From assembly GCA_965230515.1 (NCBI GenBank), contig OZ246007.1:744001-808000 (forward strand): a stretch of DNA of 64,000 bases, written 5' to 3'. Position numbers and translations under genes: made by a program. Of this stretch, positions 35,203 through 45,222 are shown one piece after another; position 1 is the first letter of the stretch, and every line of letters begins with the position of its first letter. This DNA comes from JAJFKB01 sp965230515 (GTDB lineage: Bacteria > Pseudomonadota > Gammaproteobacteria > Pseudomonadales > IMCC2047). The notes under the pieces are model-generated. The model ran no database searches. It was not told the DNA's origin and saw nothing but the letters and a program-made list of their open reading frames with translations.

Positions 35203-36630
35203 CTATTCAACCAGAACCTGCGCCGCATATTGCTCGAGTTGATCGAGCAGGGCGAGTTTAGCCTGATCATCTGCGTGATCGCCCCTCAGGGTCTCAATCC
35301 TGGCATGATACTCTTCCAGCGCTATGCTCGCGCCTGCATCGGCCTGGGTAATCCGTGCTGTTCGATATTCTTTCCAGATCTGCTGCTCTTCCAAATCCAG
35401 CGTTTCCGGAAAATTTCGTGCCCGATAACGGAATAGCATTTCCGGTATGCGTTGATCCTGGGCAGGTTCCCGAAACTCCTTCAACTGATCCGGAGTTACA
35501 CACCTGATACGCTCCATAAGCTGACGGTCCTGATGACTAAAAAAGCCACCGCTATAGAGCATCAGATCAGGATCAGACTGTTCCTGAAAGGATCGCCCAA
35601 AGACCTCTGCCACCTTTTGCTCAAGATCTGCTGATTGCATGATCTGCTGTCTGTTGGCCATGCAGCGCTCAACATCAAGGTCCAGACGCTGTGCAACAGT
35701 ATCGGATACCAGGCTGACGGGAACCAATACCGGACATTTATTGATATGAACCGCTTTCAACGGGATGCGTGCAACCCCTTCAGGCAACTGATCGGCGGCA
35801 GTAAAGATGCGTTCCCTGATCTGCTCGGAGTTAAGCCCCAGCATTGGCTCCGGATCAACATTCAGGTCATACACATAGATAGCATTTTTGTTGGTTTTGT
35901 CTCGGGCCACCGGAATGACAACAGCCCCACAACCCCGTTCGGCTGAATACTTCGCCGATATGTGCAACAGTGGTTTTTTTTCACGCAGGTTGAGTTGCTG
36001 TTCCAGCTTTGTCTTGTTGCGATTTTGGTAGACGTACTCATACAATTTGGGCTGCTTTTCACGAATCAACTTTGCCAGGCCGATGGTCGCCCATACATCC
36101 GACAATGCATCATGTGCCGCAGCATGCTCAATATGGTTGGCTACCGATAACTGCTCCAGCTTAAAACTGGGGCGACCATCCTCATGATTGGGCCATTCAA
36201 TCCCTTCCTGTCTGACGGTGCGGGTAAGACGCACCATATCGATAATATCCCAGCGTGAATTGCCATTCTGCCACTCTCTGGCATAGGGGTCATAAAAGTT
36301 GCGGTAAAGACAGTTTCTGGTCACTTCATCGTCAAAGCGAATCGAATTATAACCTACGACACAGGTGTTCGGTTCGGAGAACTCCTGATGAATCCTGGCT
36401 ATAAACTCCGCCTCACAGACGCCCTTGCTTTCGGCGAGCTGCGGAGTAATTCCCGTAATCAGGCAGGCATCAGGCTGTGGCAGAAAATCGTTAGCGGGTT
36501 TGCAGTAGATGACCAGGGGGTCACCAATGGGGTTGAAATTCTCATCTGTGCGAATCCCCGCAAACTGCGCTGGGCGATCACGAAAGGGGTCTGCACCAAA
36601 GGTTTCAAAGTCATACCAATAAAAAGACAT
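35203..36630 (-). CDS. sbcB: Exodeoxyribonuclease I
   Basis: 475 residues, 3'-5' single-strand DNA exonuclease used in recombination and mismatch repair. The DEDDh exonuclease site starts with FYWYDFETFG, continues with NSIRFDDEVTRN, and ends with HDALSDVWATIGLA. The SH3-like and C-terminal helical domains follow (GYRARNFPETL-type region near residue 400). AAGGAGAGAC precedes the ATG at 36630. Length matches E. coli ExoI (475). Confidence 0.95.
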   Translation of the reverse strand: MSFYWYDFETFGADPFRDRPAQFAGIRTDENFNPIGDPLVIYCKPANDFLPQPDACLITGITPQLAESKGVCEAEFIARIHQEFSEPNTCVVGYNSIRFDDEVTRNCLYRNFYDPYAREWQNGNSRWDIIDMVRLTRTVRQEGIEWPNHEDGRPSFKLEQLSVANHIEHAAAHDALSDVWATIGLAKLIREKQPKLYEYVYQNRNKTKLEQQLNLREKKPLLHISAKYSAERGCGAVVIPVARDKTNKNAIYVYDLNVDPEPMLGLNSEQIRERIFTAADQLPEGVARIPLKAVHINKCPVLVPVSLVSDTVAQRLDLDVERCMANRQQIMQSADLEQKVAEVFGRSFQEQSDPDLMLYSGGFFSHQDRQLMERIRCVTPDQLKEFREPAQDQRIPEMLFRYRARNFPETLDLEEQQIWKEYRTARITQADAGASIALEEYHARIETLRGDHADDQAKLALLDQLEQYAAQVLVE

Positions 36631-36761
36631 GTCTCTCCTTAACAGGAATTTTACCGGTATTGTAGGCTATTATCGAAGCAAGACAACCATAGCAGGCAGC
36701 TAACCGATTTGATGAATCCTGGCAGTCTGTTAAAAAGCGCTAATCTGTGCCGGGCAGTTAA

Positions 36762-38054
36762 CTATTGCTCATCACCGGAAAGCGGCTGCAATGTAAAATC
36801 TGAAGGGGGCTGCGGTCTTGACTCTGCTTTTTTTGACGTCTCCCCCATCGCCTGACGCTTTAATCGCTTCAACTCTTCTTTAACGCTAACGGATGATTTA
36901 GCGCCCTGCTGATCCGGCTCACCGGATTTCTCCGATGGCCTTTTTGCTTCTTCTGAAGGAGCGTTCTGGCTTACAACCGGTTTTCCACCAGCTTTTTCAT
37001 GGAGGGTAATCTGAAGCCTCAGGTTATTTGCCGAGTCGGCATTGCGTAATGCCTCTTCCATACTAATTTTGCCTTCAACACATAGTTTCATCAGCGCCTG
37101 ATCAAATGTCTGCATTCCCTGCTCGTTGGATTTCTCCATCACCTCTTTGATCTGGTCAATCTCGCCTCTCTTAACAAGATCCTTCACGCGCGGTGTGCCC
37201 AGCAATATCTCGATCGCAACGGTACGCTTATGGTCAACCGTTGGTATCAGCCGCTGTGAAACAATACCCCTAAGATTAAGGGACATATCCAGGAAGAGCT
37301 GATTATGGCGTTCCTCAGGAAAGAAATTAATAATACGATCCAATGCCTGGTTGGCATTGTTGGCGTGTAACGTAGACAAACAAAGGTGGCCGGTTTCAGC
37401 AAATGCCAGGGCATGCTCCATCGTTTCACGGCTTCGTATCTCACCAATCAAAATCACATCGGGTGCCTGTCTCAAGGTATTCTGCAATGCATCTTCATAA
37501 CAATCGGTATCAACGCCTACTTCACGCTGATTGACGATACTTTTCTTATGCCGATGTACAAACTCCACCGGATCCTCAATAGTGATGATATGACCGGCGC
37601 TGTTGCTGTTTCTGTGATCTATCAGCGAAGCGAGTGAGGTTGATTTACCCGAACCGGTACCTCCCACAAACAAAACAAGTCCTCTTTTTTGCATCACTAA
37701 CTGGGGTAACTGAGGAGGCAAACCCAGCTCTGAAAAATTTGGTATTTGCGTTTTAATACAACGAATTACCATCGATACTTCATTTCTTTGTTTAAATATA
37801 TTGACGCGAAATCGACCCAGATTATCCTCTGATATAGCCAAATTCATTTCCGGCTTGTGCTCGAACTCTTCAATCTGATCTTCGTTCATCACCTCATAGG
37901 CAATTTGCCGGACTTTACCTACGTGCAGGGGTGTCTGGTCAATAGGTATCATCTTGCCCAGGCATTTGATACTGGGAGGCGCACCGGTGCTCAAGTAGAG
38001 ATCTGATCCATCACGCTCAACAAGTATTTTTAAATAGTTTTTTAGCTCAAGCAT
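36762..38054 (-). CDS. pilU: Type IV pilus retraction ATPase PilU-like, extended C terminus
   Basis: 430 residues from the ATG at 38054 (GGAAG upstream). PilT/PilU family: Walker A FVGGTGSGKSTSLASLI, Asp box ITIEDPVEFVHRHKKS, Walker B VILIGEIRSRETMEHAL, His box LCLSTLHANNANQALDRI. The sequence resembles PilU more than PilT (start MLELKNYLKILVERDGSDLY). It is about 50 residues longer than usual, with a Lys/Glu/Ser-rich low-complexity tail. Powers twitching or DNA uptake. No pilT adjoins it in this window. Confidence 0.9.
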   Translation of the reverse strand: MLELKNYLKILVERDGSDLYLSTGAPPSIKCLGKMIPIDQTPLHVGKVRQIAYEVMNEDQIEEFEHKPEMNLAISEDNLGRFRVNIFKQRNEVSMVIRCIKTQIPNFSELGLPPQLPQLVMQKRGLVLFVGGTGSGKSTSLASLIDHRNSNSAGHIITIEDPVEFVHRHKKSIVNQREVGVDTDCYEDALQNTLRQAPDVILIGEIRSRETMEHALAFAETGHLCLSTLHANNANQALDRIINFFPEERHNQLFLDMSLNLRGIVSQRLIPTVDHKRTVAIEILLGTPRVKDLVKRGEIDQIKEVMEKSNEQGMQTFDQALMKLCVEGKISMEEALRNADSANNLRLQITLHEKAGGKPVVSQNAPSEEAKRPSEKSGEPDQQGAKSSVSVKEELKRLKRQAMGETSKKAESRPQPPSDFTLQPLSGDEQ

Positions 38055-38093
38055 AGTAACTTCCATCAACAATCAAATAACAGGGACAGGGAA

Positions 38094-38210
38094 GAATGGC
38101 ATTTACTTAAGTGGTTTTGCGCCCGCTCCCGCTCCCTCACCCTGACCTTTTCCCCCAAGGTGGGGAAGGAAATCAAAACACGTGCTTTTTTGCTTAAGTA
38201 AGTGTCATTC
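38094..38210. repeat. 117-bp element with imperfect 18-bp inverted ends
   Basis: GAATGGCATTTACTTAAG at 38094 and CTTAAGTAAGTGTCATTC at 38193 are imperfect complements. Between them is GC-rich DNA with CCCTCACCCTGACC, similar to common proteobacterial intergenic repeats. A related piece with GGGCTACTTACTTAAG overlaps the end of the phhB gene near 41023. Confidence 0.55.
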
Positions 38211-38297
38211 GGAACAACACACTTATGTCAGTATAGACGGGGTATCACAAGTTGCTAACAATCCACTCCACAAAATTGCCTTGGCGCACACTCAGTA

Positions 38298-39521
38298 TCA
38301 GTGAGAACAGACACGGTTTCGGCCTTTACGCTTCGCCTGGTACAACGCCTGATCCGCCGCCTTTATGACCTGCGCAGCTAGTTTTAAGGGTGCTATTCGT
38401 TCTGCCACACCGATACTGACCGTAACGCTTACCTCCTTGTTGGCCTCGTTTTTACGACGCAGTTTTTTACCCTCTTTTGTGTCTTTGGGGCGACTGGTAG
38501 AACGCACTTTCATTGGATAATCTGCGATCATTTCGCGTATTACTTCCAGGTGAGGTTTAACCTGTAACAGCTTTTTTCGTGGAAAAACGATGGCAAACTC
38601 TTCACCACCATAGCGAAAAGCCTTGCCTCCACCCGATATTTTACCGAGTTGCGCTCCTACCATGCGCAGCACCTGGTCGCCCGTATCATGACCATAGGTA
38701 TCGTTAAACTTCTTAAACCGATCAACATCCAGCATCGCAATGACATAGCGACGCCCCAGGCGCGAGAGATACTCATTCAGAGCCCTGCGCCCCATCAAGC
38801 CGGTCAGTTCGTCACGATATGCCATGTTATGCGAGTACCACAGCAGCGAAGCCAGCAGGATCGCTCCGAGTATGCTAAAAACTATCAGCCTGAGTGAAAA
38901 CTCACTGGCGTCATTGAGCACCAGGCTTACTCCCAGCAATAAAACTAATAGCACCCAGGTGAACGCTCCCTGCATAAACAGCCAACAGAACAGAACCAGC
39001 GTTGTGGTGACCAAAACCGTTATCAGGCTGAGCTGCGATAACGCCAATTGTTGTGCTATACCCCAATCCACCGGTGATGCTCGAAACCAGGCCCAGAGCG
39101 AATGATCCATCTGGTTCATCATCGCCACTGATAGCGCACCCTCTGTAATCATCAACCCCATCAGTGTATAGCAGAAAATTGAGCGCACGCCCCGCTCAGG
39201 GAGTAACGCGAGTAATGCGAAATTGATTGGCACGATGACAGACAATAACTGCACCAGCGGCGATGACGGACCGGTATTGGCTACGCTTTGCAGCAACGCA
39301 TAACACAGTGTGAGTATCACCGCTCCAATAAACAGACGACCGACATTGAAGTGAATCCCGAGCAATAGTGCAAAAATCAGTAACACATAGGGTAATAACT
39401 CTAGAATGGCGCGGTATTCTGCAATGACGGGTTCGAGAGAGGGCTTTAATAGCACTCCAACAATGATAAACAGCAATGGTGCCGAGTGGCCAATAACGGA
39501 TTTGAAGCTTATTGATGGCAA
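38298..39521 (-). CDS. Membrane diguanylate cyclase (GGDEF)
   Basis: 407 residues. The N-terminal half has about seven membrane helices, an unrecognised sensor. The GGDEF domain starts near YRDELTGLMGRRAL and contains the active site FRYGGEEFAIVF, so cyclase activity is expected. The RxxD inhibitory site five residues upstream is missing. Makes cyclic di-GMP from GTP. Stand-alone; no phosphodiesterase domain. Confidence 0.9.
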   Translation of the reverse strand: MPSISFKSVIGHSAPLLFIIVGVLLKPSLEPVIAEYRAILELLPYVLLIFALLLGIHFNVGRLFIGAVILTLCYALLQSVANTGPSSPLVQLLSVIVPINFALLALLPERGVRSIFCYTLMGLMITEGALSVAMMNQMDHSLWAWFRASPVDWGIAQQLALSQLSLITVLVTTTLVLFCWLFMQGAFTWVLLVLLLGVSLVLNDASEFSLRLIVFSILGAILLASLLWYSHNMAYRDELTGLMGRRALNEYLSRLGRRYVIAMLDVDRFKKFNDTYGHDTGDQVLRMVGAQLGKISGGGKAFRYGGEEFAIVFPRKKLLQVKPHLEVIREMIADYPMKVRSTSRPKDTKEGKKLRRKNEANKEVSVTVSIGVAERIAPLKLAAQVIKAADQALYQAKRKGRNRVCSH

Positions 39522-39621
39522 TTTAGACCGGCCTGAGTGAATGCTGAATCCACAAGAATTCTTATTAAATTTATTAAACTCTAACCAAGTCTAGACTGAA
39601 TTCTATCGGTTGTCTGAATAT

Positions 39622-39984
39622 TTATTGTATAACTTCCGGCACTTGCTGCGCGGAACAGACTGCACATTCTTGAATAAATTGATCAAAATCACGTAACACT
39701 TCCAAAACCTGCTCACCCGGCTGAGCAGCGGATTTAAAATACTCCTCTGCCATGGGAAGAATGTTGCTGGACCTTGGTATAGCTTGTTCCCGCTGGATAA
39801 TATACTTTATTCTCACCACAAAGATGAACTGCAGCCACTGCGGGAACGTCAGCGTATCGACACAAAATGGCAGCTGACTGGCAAGCGCATCACCGGAAGG
39901 CATTTGCTGTTGCCAAAGGCCCTCACTGCGCATCACTGTTTCAAGGGCGAGCAATATATCCGCTAATTCAGAGTACTGATTCAA
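39622..39984 (-). CDS. yqcC: YqcC-family protein
   Basis: 120 residues, DUF446. Typical YqcC pattern: LADILLALETVMRSEGLWQ, then PFCVDTLTFPQWLQFIFVVRI. Function unknown; it is often found near pseudouridine synthase TruC in other gammaproteobacteria, but here follows a ParA ATPase gene. Small soluble helical protein. Confidence 0.85.
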   Translation of the reverse strand: MNQYSELADILLALETVMRSEGLWQQQMPSGDALASQLPFCVDTLTFPQWLQFIFVVRIKYIIQREQAIPRSSNILPMAEEYFKSAAQPGEQVLEVLRDFDQFIQECAVCSAQQVPEVIQ

Positions 39985-40003
39985 TGATGATTACCTATAG
40001 CGA

Positions 40004-40822
40004 TTATGCTGCCCCGGACGCAGTTCGAGTGGCCTTTTTCCTGGCTGCTTTTTTGTCGCCATTAATTTCCTGGTGTAACTCGACAAACTGTCCGGTTAAT
40101 TTATGAGATGCCGCCATATGTATCAGCGGCTTGGCCTGTTGATGAGATTCACGCATTTTGACAGATGCTGACAAGCGAGCCTGTAACAGCGGCAAGCCCT
40201 CTTCGATCAACTCTTCAAGCAACTGTCTGGGCAACTTGGCACGTGGCTGAAATTGATTCGCCACAATACCCTCCACAGCAAGCTCTTCGTTATGGTCTTC
40301 CTTAATCTCTTTTACCGTATTAAACAGGGTATACAGCGCCTGTCGTGAAAAATCATCACAGTCAAAAGGCACCAAACAACTCTGCGCCGCTATTAATGCC
40401 GAACGCGTATAGAAATTAAGTGCTGGAGGTGTATCGATATAGATCTGTTCAAAATCCTGCTCCAATTCCACCAGAGCATCACGCAGTTTATAAATTTTAT
40501 AACGTGACTCAAGCTTGCTTTCAAGGTGCTCAAGTTTTGGGCTGGAAGGAATAATAAACAGGTTCGGATAAGGGGTTTCATGCACAAAATCAAAAGGCTC
40601 TTTCGCAAACAGGTTAAAGGAGACTGTCTGCTCAAAAAGGTCTGCTACTGTATTTTCCAGCTCCTGATCCAGCTGGCCCAGTAAATAGTGCGTGCAATTT
40701 GCTTGTGTGTCCAGGTCTACGACCAGTGTTTTTATGCCCTGGCTGGCGCTTATCGCCGCTAAATTTGCCGTAATGCTGGATTTACCAACACCGCCTTTTT
40801 GATTAAAAACAACACGACGCAT
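40004..40822 (-). CDS. ParA/MinD-family ATPase
   Basis: 272 residues from the ATG at 40822, with AGGTGG upstream. Deviant Walker A NQKGGVGKSSITANLA, switch VVDLDTQANCTHYLLG, and YIDTPPALNFYTRSALIAAQ. The C-terminal basic tail (KKAARKKATRTASGAA) may bind DNA. No parB or centromere-like repeat adjoins, so this is an orphan ParA that may position a cellular structure rather than a chromosome. Followed by yqcC 19 bp later. Confidence 0.85.
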   Translation of the reverse strand: MRRVVFNQKGGVGKSSITANLAAISASQGIKTLVVDLDTQANCTHYLLGQLDQELENTVADLFEQTVSFNLFAKEPFDFVHETPYPNLFIIPSSPKLEHLESKLESRYKIYKLRDALVELEQDFEQIYIDTPPALNFYTRSALIAAQSCLVPFDCDDFSRQALYTLFNTVKEIKEDHNEELAVEGIVANQFQPRAKLPRQLLEELIEEGLPLLQARLSASVKMRESHQQAKPLIHMAASHKLTGQFVELHQEINGDKKAARKKATRTASGAA

Positions 40823-41028
40823 GAGATCCACCTTTCATTTATTTTGCGTTGCGGAATATTTGGCATATTCTAATGGATAAAAGGCTGGAATTAAAGCAAT
40901 GTTTTCCGAATATCAGATAAAGCTGACGCATAAAATGTGGCGAGAAGCCGCCAGTATAAAGGGTGTCGAGAAAGACAAGACAGGGATGTCTCCTCTCCCT
41001 CTGGGAAAGGACTAAGGTGAGGGGCTAC

Positions 41029-41376
41029 TTACTTAAGCGGCCGGTAAAGTTGTTCGCATTTGGCTGCCATAATAAAATCATTTTGGTGCAATCCACCTAT
41101 CTTGTGTGTCCACCAACTGAGCCTGACCCTGCCCCACTCAGTGACCAGCCTCGGGTGATGGTCTTCATTTTCAGCAATCTCCCCTACCAGATTGGTGAAA
41201 TTTAATGCATCTGCAAAATTCCTGAAAGAATAATCGCGCACCAATTGCGGGACGCCATCGTCTTCAAGAACAGACCAACCGGGCAGTTCCACCAGCCAGC
41301 CCTTAACCTGTTGACTGTTCACAGGTGTTGCGTCACGGTGACAGGCCACGCACTTTAATTCACTGAGCTTTCTCAT
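41029..41376 (-). CDS. phhB: Pterin-4a-carbinolamine dehydratase
   Basis: 115 residues from the ATG at 41376 (CAGGAGATTATT upstream), matching the family length. Dehydrates the pterin carbinolamine formed by phenylalanine hydroxylase and regenerates the cofactor. Motifs: GWLVELPGW, ENEDHHPRLVTEWGRVRLSWWTH with the catalytic His cluster EDHHP. The stop codon lies inside a repeat piece ending TTACTTAAG. No phenylalanine hydroxylase is seen nearby. The N-terminal CVACHRD is a common extra of the family. Confidence 0.92.
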   Translation of the reverse strand: MRKLSELKCVACHRDATPVNSQQVKGWLVELPGWSVLEDDGVPQLVRDYSFRNFADALNFTNLVGEIAENEDHHPRLVTEWGRVRLSWWTHKIGGLHQNDFIMAAKCEQLYRPLK

Positions 41377-41516
41377 AATAATCTCCTGAAAACAGCCGCT
41401 TGAACCGGTCCGTGCGACAATTTGTCGCATCCCTAAAACACCCAAACTACCGTACAATAGCGCCTGATTTCAAGCAATAGCATGACCTATTGCCGCAATA
41501 TTACAGAGGTAGCGTT

Positions 41517-43601
41517 TTGAGAGTTTTCAGTTTTATCGCCGTCCCGGGCATCAGCTTACTCAGCCTGGGCTTCATACAATCCAGCTTTGGTGCACACAGC
41601 GAGTATATTGAAGAGATCGTGGTGCGCGGTGAACTTGTCACCTTTAACAAGGCCACCACAATTTCAGCAAAAGAGCACTCGGCAACAGACAGCGCCAAAT
41701 TATTGCCTTCGATACCGGGAGCCAATGTAAACAGTAACGGCGCTATTACCGGTATTGCCCAGTATCGCGGACTCTATGGCGACCGGGTCAATGTGCATCT
41801 GGATAACAGTCCGGCGTTGACTGGCGGCCCCAATGCAATGGATTCGCCCCTTTCCTACACGCCTCCACTACTGCTGGAGAATATCGTGGTCAGCCGTGGT
41901 ATTGCATCCGTCGCCTCCGGCCAGGAGACTCTGGGCGGTCAGATTACGGCGAACCTGAATCGTGGCCAGTTTGGTTCCGATTCATCGTTCAACGCCAGTG
42001 GCGGCCTGTTTACCCGCTATAACAGTGGTAGCGAAGGAGTGAGCCATGCCATTGTCGGGCATTTGGCGAATCAAACGCATAAACTTTCACTGTTAGCCAG
42101 CTACGATGAAGGCGATGATACCGATGCCGGTGACGACATCGAAATTGACGGCACCGAATACCAGCGCGAGCGCTACGATTTAAGCTATGGTTTTCGTACC
42201 GGTGAGACGGAAGTCGTGGCCTTTGTCGGGCGACTCGACACCAAGGACACCGGCACACCCGCACTACCGATGGATATCGACTACATCGAAAGCGATCTGG
42301 CAGGCATTAATGTTAACACCCTGGTCAGTGATATTAAGATCAAGGCACATGTTGCTTATGGTCATGTTGACCACGTCATGACAAATTTCGCAATGCGTGC
42401 ACCTGCATCACCCATGATGTTTCGCTCTACGAAAGCAATTGGAAGAAATCTGGCTTACGGTTTACAGGCCGGCATTCCGCTCGCCGAGGGTGAAATAACC
42501 CTTGGCTTCGATGCCAATGAAGTGATCCACGATTCTGATATTTCGAACCCCAACAGCGCGATGTTTTTGATCGAGAATTTTAACAATTCAGAACGAAACA
42601 GTTATGGCCTGTTTGCCCAATGGAAGGGCGACTGGGGAAATACTCAGCTGGAATCAGGCATCCGTTATAACCTGATCGATATGGACAGCGACGCTGTTTC
42701 CAGCTCAGGCCTGATGGGAATGATGGGTATGAACGCGGGTAATCTGGCTGGCCGCTTTAACCAGTCAGATCGTGACGAGCAGTATGATAATTTTGATATT
42801 GTCCTGAAAGCGTCACAACCCTTAACCGAGCACACCGTGGCCCATATCGGGGTTGCCCGGAAATCCCGTGCTCCCTCATATCAGGAAAGTTTTCTTTGGC
42901 TTCCCCTGCCCGCAGCCGGAGGGCTCGCTGACGGTCGCAGCTATATAGGAAATCTCGATCTGGATAGCGAAATTGCCTACGAACTCAATATTGGTCTGGC
43001 CTGGCAACAGGGCAATGCTTACTTTACGCCCGAACTCTTCTACCGAGAGATAGAGGACTTCATTCAGGGCACCCCAAGCACGGACATGCTTGCTAACATG
43101 GTCGCCACCATGATGAGTGGCAATACTGCCCTGCAGTTTAATAACATTGATGCTGAAATGTATGGCCTGGATGCAGGCTGGGGATACCGGATTAATGAAC
43201 AATGGCGCATCGATGGCGTGCTCAGCTATGTTCGCGGCAAGCGCAGCGACCAAAACGATGACCTGTACCGGGTGGCACCACTCAATCATCGTCTTACGGT
43301 TAGCTACGAAACGGATCGGCTTGGATTCAAAATCGAGTCCGTCATCTATGCAAAACAGGATAAAGTGTCGGCGTTTAACAACGAGCAGGAAACAGCCGGC
43401 TATGGCCTTGTCAATCTGGATAGCTTCTATCGAGTAGCGGAAAATATTGAGATTGGCCTTGGGGTTCAGAACCTTTTCGACAGAAAGCACCAGGACCATC
43501 TGGCAGGCTATAACCGTAACAATCTAAGCGAGATAGCACCGGGCGAACGCCTATACGGCGCGGGTAGAAACATCTATCTGGAAGCAAAATTAACCTGGTA
43601 A
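41517..43601 (+). CDS. TonB-dependent receptor, possibly for copper (OprC/NosA-like)
   Basis: 694 residues from TTG at 41517, chosen because GAGGTAGCG precedes it and a signal peptide follows (SFIAVPGISLLSLGFIQ); a TTG at 41490 would add nine residues. Plug: EEIVVRGELVTFNKA, then IPGANVNSNGAITGIAQYRG. The barrel ends NIYLEAKLTW. The loop LTGGPNAMDSPLSYTPP and Met clusters (GLMGMMGMNAGN, SPMMFRS) resemble copper receptors OprC/NosA, which supply copper for denitrification enzymes. Copper as substrate is inferred; no other transport genes adjoin. Confidence 0.78.
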   Translation: MRVFSFIAVPGISLLSLGFIQSSFGAHSEYIEEIVVRGELVTFNKATTISAKEHSATDSAKLLPSIPGANVNSNGAITGIAQYRGLYGDRVNVHLDNSPALTGGPNAMDSPLSYTPPLLLENIVVSRGIASVASGQETLGGQITANLNRGQFGSDSSFNASGGLFTRYNSGSEGVSHAIVGHLANQTHKLSLLASYDEGDDTDAGDDIEIDGTEYQRERYDLSYGFRTGETEVVAFVGRLDTKDTGTPALPMDIDYIESDLAGINVNTLVSDIKIKAHVAYGHVDHVMTNFAMRAPASPMMFRSTKAIGRNLAYGLQAGIPLAEGEITLGFDANEVIHDSDISNPNSAMFLIENFNNSERNSYGLFAQWKGDWGNTQLESGIRYNLIDMDSDAVSSSGLMGMMGMNAGNLAGRFNQSDRDEQYDNFDIVLKASQPLTEHTVAHIGVARKSRAPSYQESFLWLPLPAAGGLADGRSYIGNLDLDSEIAYELNIGLAWQQGNAYFTPELFYREIEDFIQGTPSTDMLANMVATMMSGNTALQFNNIDAEMYGLDAGWGYRINEQWRIDGVLSYVRGKRSDQNDDLYRVAPLNHRLTVSYETDRLGFKIESVIYAKQDKVSAFNNEQETAGYGLVNLDSFYRVAENIEIGLGVQNLFDRKHQDHLAGYNRNNLSEIAPGERLYGAGRNIYLEAKLTW

Positions 43602-43736
43602 CCGTTCAGCTGGTGCCTCCACTTCAGTCTTTCCCAATGCGGGAGAAAGTAACCGACCTTTCTCTGGGATGGATCTGAGGTGGGGGAGCACCCGATTATT
43701 GAGTTGAATCCAGCCCAGCCATCAACGGAAGGTATT

Positions 43737-44726
43737 TTACATCAACTCCAGCGAAGGCTCCTGCAAAGCCGAATACTGCTCTCTCAGTTCCAGTACATGC
43801 TCACTCCAATAGCGTACTGTATTAAACCAGGGAAAATGCATGGGAAACGCAGGGTCGCCCCACCGTTTAGCCAGCCAGGCGCTGTAATGCATAATTCTTA
43901 GGGTTCTCAACGCTTCGATCAAACGAAGCTCCCTTGGGTGGAAATCAAAGAACTCGTTATAGCCTTCAACTATCTCAGATAACTGTGCTGTCTGACGCGC
44001 TCGGTCACCGGACAGCAGCATCCAGATATCCTGTACCGCCGGAGCCATTCTTGCATCATCAAAATCGACAAAATGCGGGTAGTCATCGCGCCATAAAATA
44101 TTTCCGGCATGGCAGTCGCCATGAACCCTGATATATTGAATCGTATTCGATTCACCCAAAATCTGAGCGATCATATCCAGCAGGTCGCCGGTTAAACTAT
44201 CGTAAGCCGTTTTTAATTCGAGCGGAATAAATTCGCTGCTAATCAGTTCAGCACTTTGATAGCCATAACTATCAATATCCAGTGTTGGACGATGTTGAAA
44301 TTGCTGACTCGCACCAATCAAATGAATTCGCCCCAGCAAACGCCCAAGAATCAATAAGTTATCAAGGTTATCAAATTCTGGAGCATGCCCCCCTTTTCGT
44401 GGAAAAAGCGAAAAACGAAAGCCTTGATATTGAGAAAGGCTACTCTTATTCGAGTCTAGAAGAGGAATCACAACAGGGAGTTCCTGCTCCGCAAGCTCAT
44501 AGCAAAAGGCATGTTCCTCAAGAATTTGCTGATCGCTCCATCGGGCAGGTCGGTAAAACTTTGCGATGAGCGGCTGCTGATCCTCTATTCCAATTTGATA
44601 GACCCGGTTTTCATAGCTGTTGAGAGGAAACAACCGTCCGTCACAAAGGTATCCCTGGCTTTCAATCGCATCCAGTATAAAGTCCGGGGTTAACTGGTCA
44701 AAAGGATGTTGGGATTCTTCAGTCAT
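43737..44726 (-). CDS. srkA: Stress response kinase SrkA (YihE/RdoA)
   Basis: 329 residues, matching family length. APH/ChoK-like kinase with catalytic HGDCHAGNILWRDD, metal-binding FVDFDDARMAPAVQDIW and the N-terminal nucleotide loop LNSYENRVYQIG. SrkA counters cell death under envelope and redox stress in E. coli. Only weak ribosome sites precede the ATG. Stand-alone gene. Confidence 0.92.
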   Translation of the reverse strand: MTEESQHPFDQLTPDFILDAIESQGYLCDGRLFPLNSYENRVYQIGIEDQQPLIAKFYRPARWSDQQILEEHAFCYELAEQELPVVIPLLDSNKSSLSQYQGFRFSLFPRKGGHAPEFDNLDNLLILGRLLGRIHLIGASQQFQHRPTLDIDSYGYQSAELISSEFIPLELKTAYDSLTGDLLDMIAQILGESNTIQYIRVHGDCHAGNILWRDDYPHFVDFDDARMAPAVQDIWMLLSGDRARQTAQLSEIVEGYNEFFDFHPRELRLIEALRTLRIMHYSAWLAKRWGDPAFPMHFPWFNTVRYWSEHVLELREQYSALQEPSLELM

Positions 44727-44790
44727 TCAATTCTGACAACAGACTGTCGAGGGATTTGAACTGATAGTTATCATAACTGGTGTGCATCAA

Positions 44791-45186
44791 TTAGTGCTCC
44801 TGAATCCAGGTTTCATGTACCCGTAACCACACAAAGCGATCACTCTCCTTCTTGATAATTGCGCTACTGATTCTGCGTGTCTGGTCGCCACCAGTTTGCC
44901 ATTCCTGATAATTGACGATTGCCAGTGTCTCATCAAGCTTGCGACAAACGGCATTTTTAATCTCTATTTTGAAATGTGCCGGTGCCGATCCATGGGCCTG
45001 CCATAATTGCTCGCACAGTTCTTTTTTTTCTATCAACGCGCCGTCAGGATTAATCATCAGGAACTGGTCATCCAAGCTGTCGCTCAACCGTGCGAAAGTC
45101 TGTTGTGACTGATTGGTATTCCCCGAGAGCCAGGCTTCAAAAAACCGATGCAGTGCGATTACTTCAGCGATACCGTCTTTTTCCAC
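44791..45186 (-). CDS. SnoaL/DUF4440-like small protein
   Basis: 131 residues from a GTG at 45186. The pattern LHRFFEAWLSG, then LDDQFLMINPDGALIEKKELCEQLW, and the end ISSAIIKKE...FVWLRVHETWI fits the NTF2-like SnoaL/DUF4440 cone fold. No catalytic residues can be assigned. Lies between srkA and the fumarase, all on the minus strand, with separate spacing. Confidence 0.65.
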   Translation of the reverse strand: MEKDGIAEVIALHRFFEAWLSGNTNQSQQTFARLSDSLDDQFLMINPDGALIEKKELCEQLWQAHGSAPAHFKIEIKNAVCRKLDETLAIVNYQEWQTGGDQTRRISSAIIKKESDRFVWLRVHETWIQEH

Positions 45187-45222
45187 CTGGAATCCTTAGT
45201 CTGTAATTTGGCTGTCAGACTG

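Noticed and set aside
42876..43499. A 207-codon minus-strand frame
   Set aside because: Antisense to the TonB-dependent receptor barrel; no ribosome site or family features.
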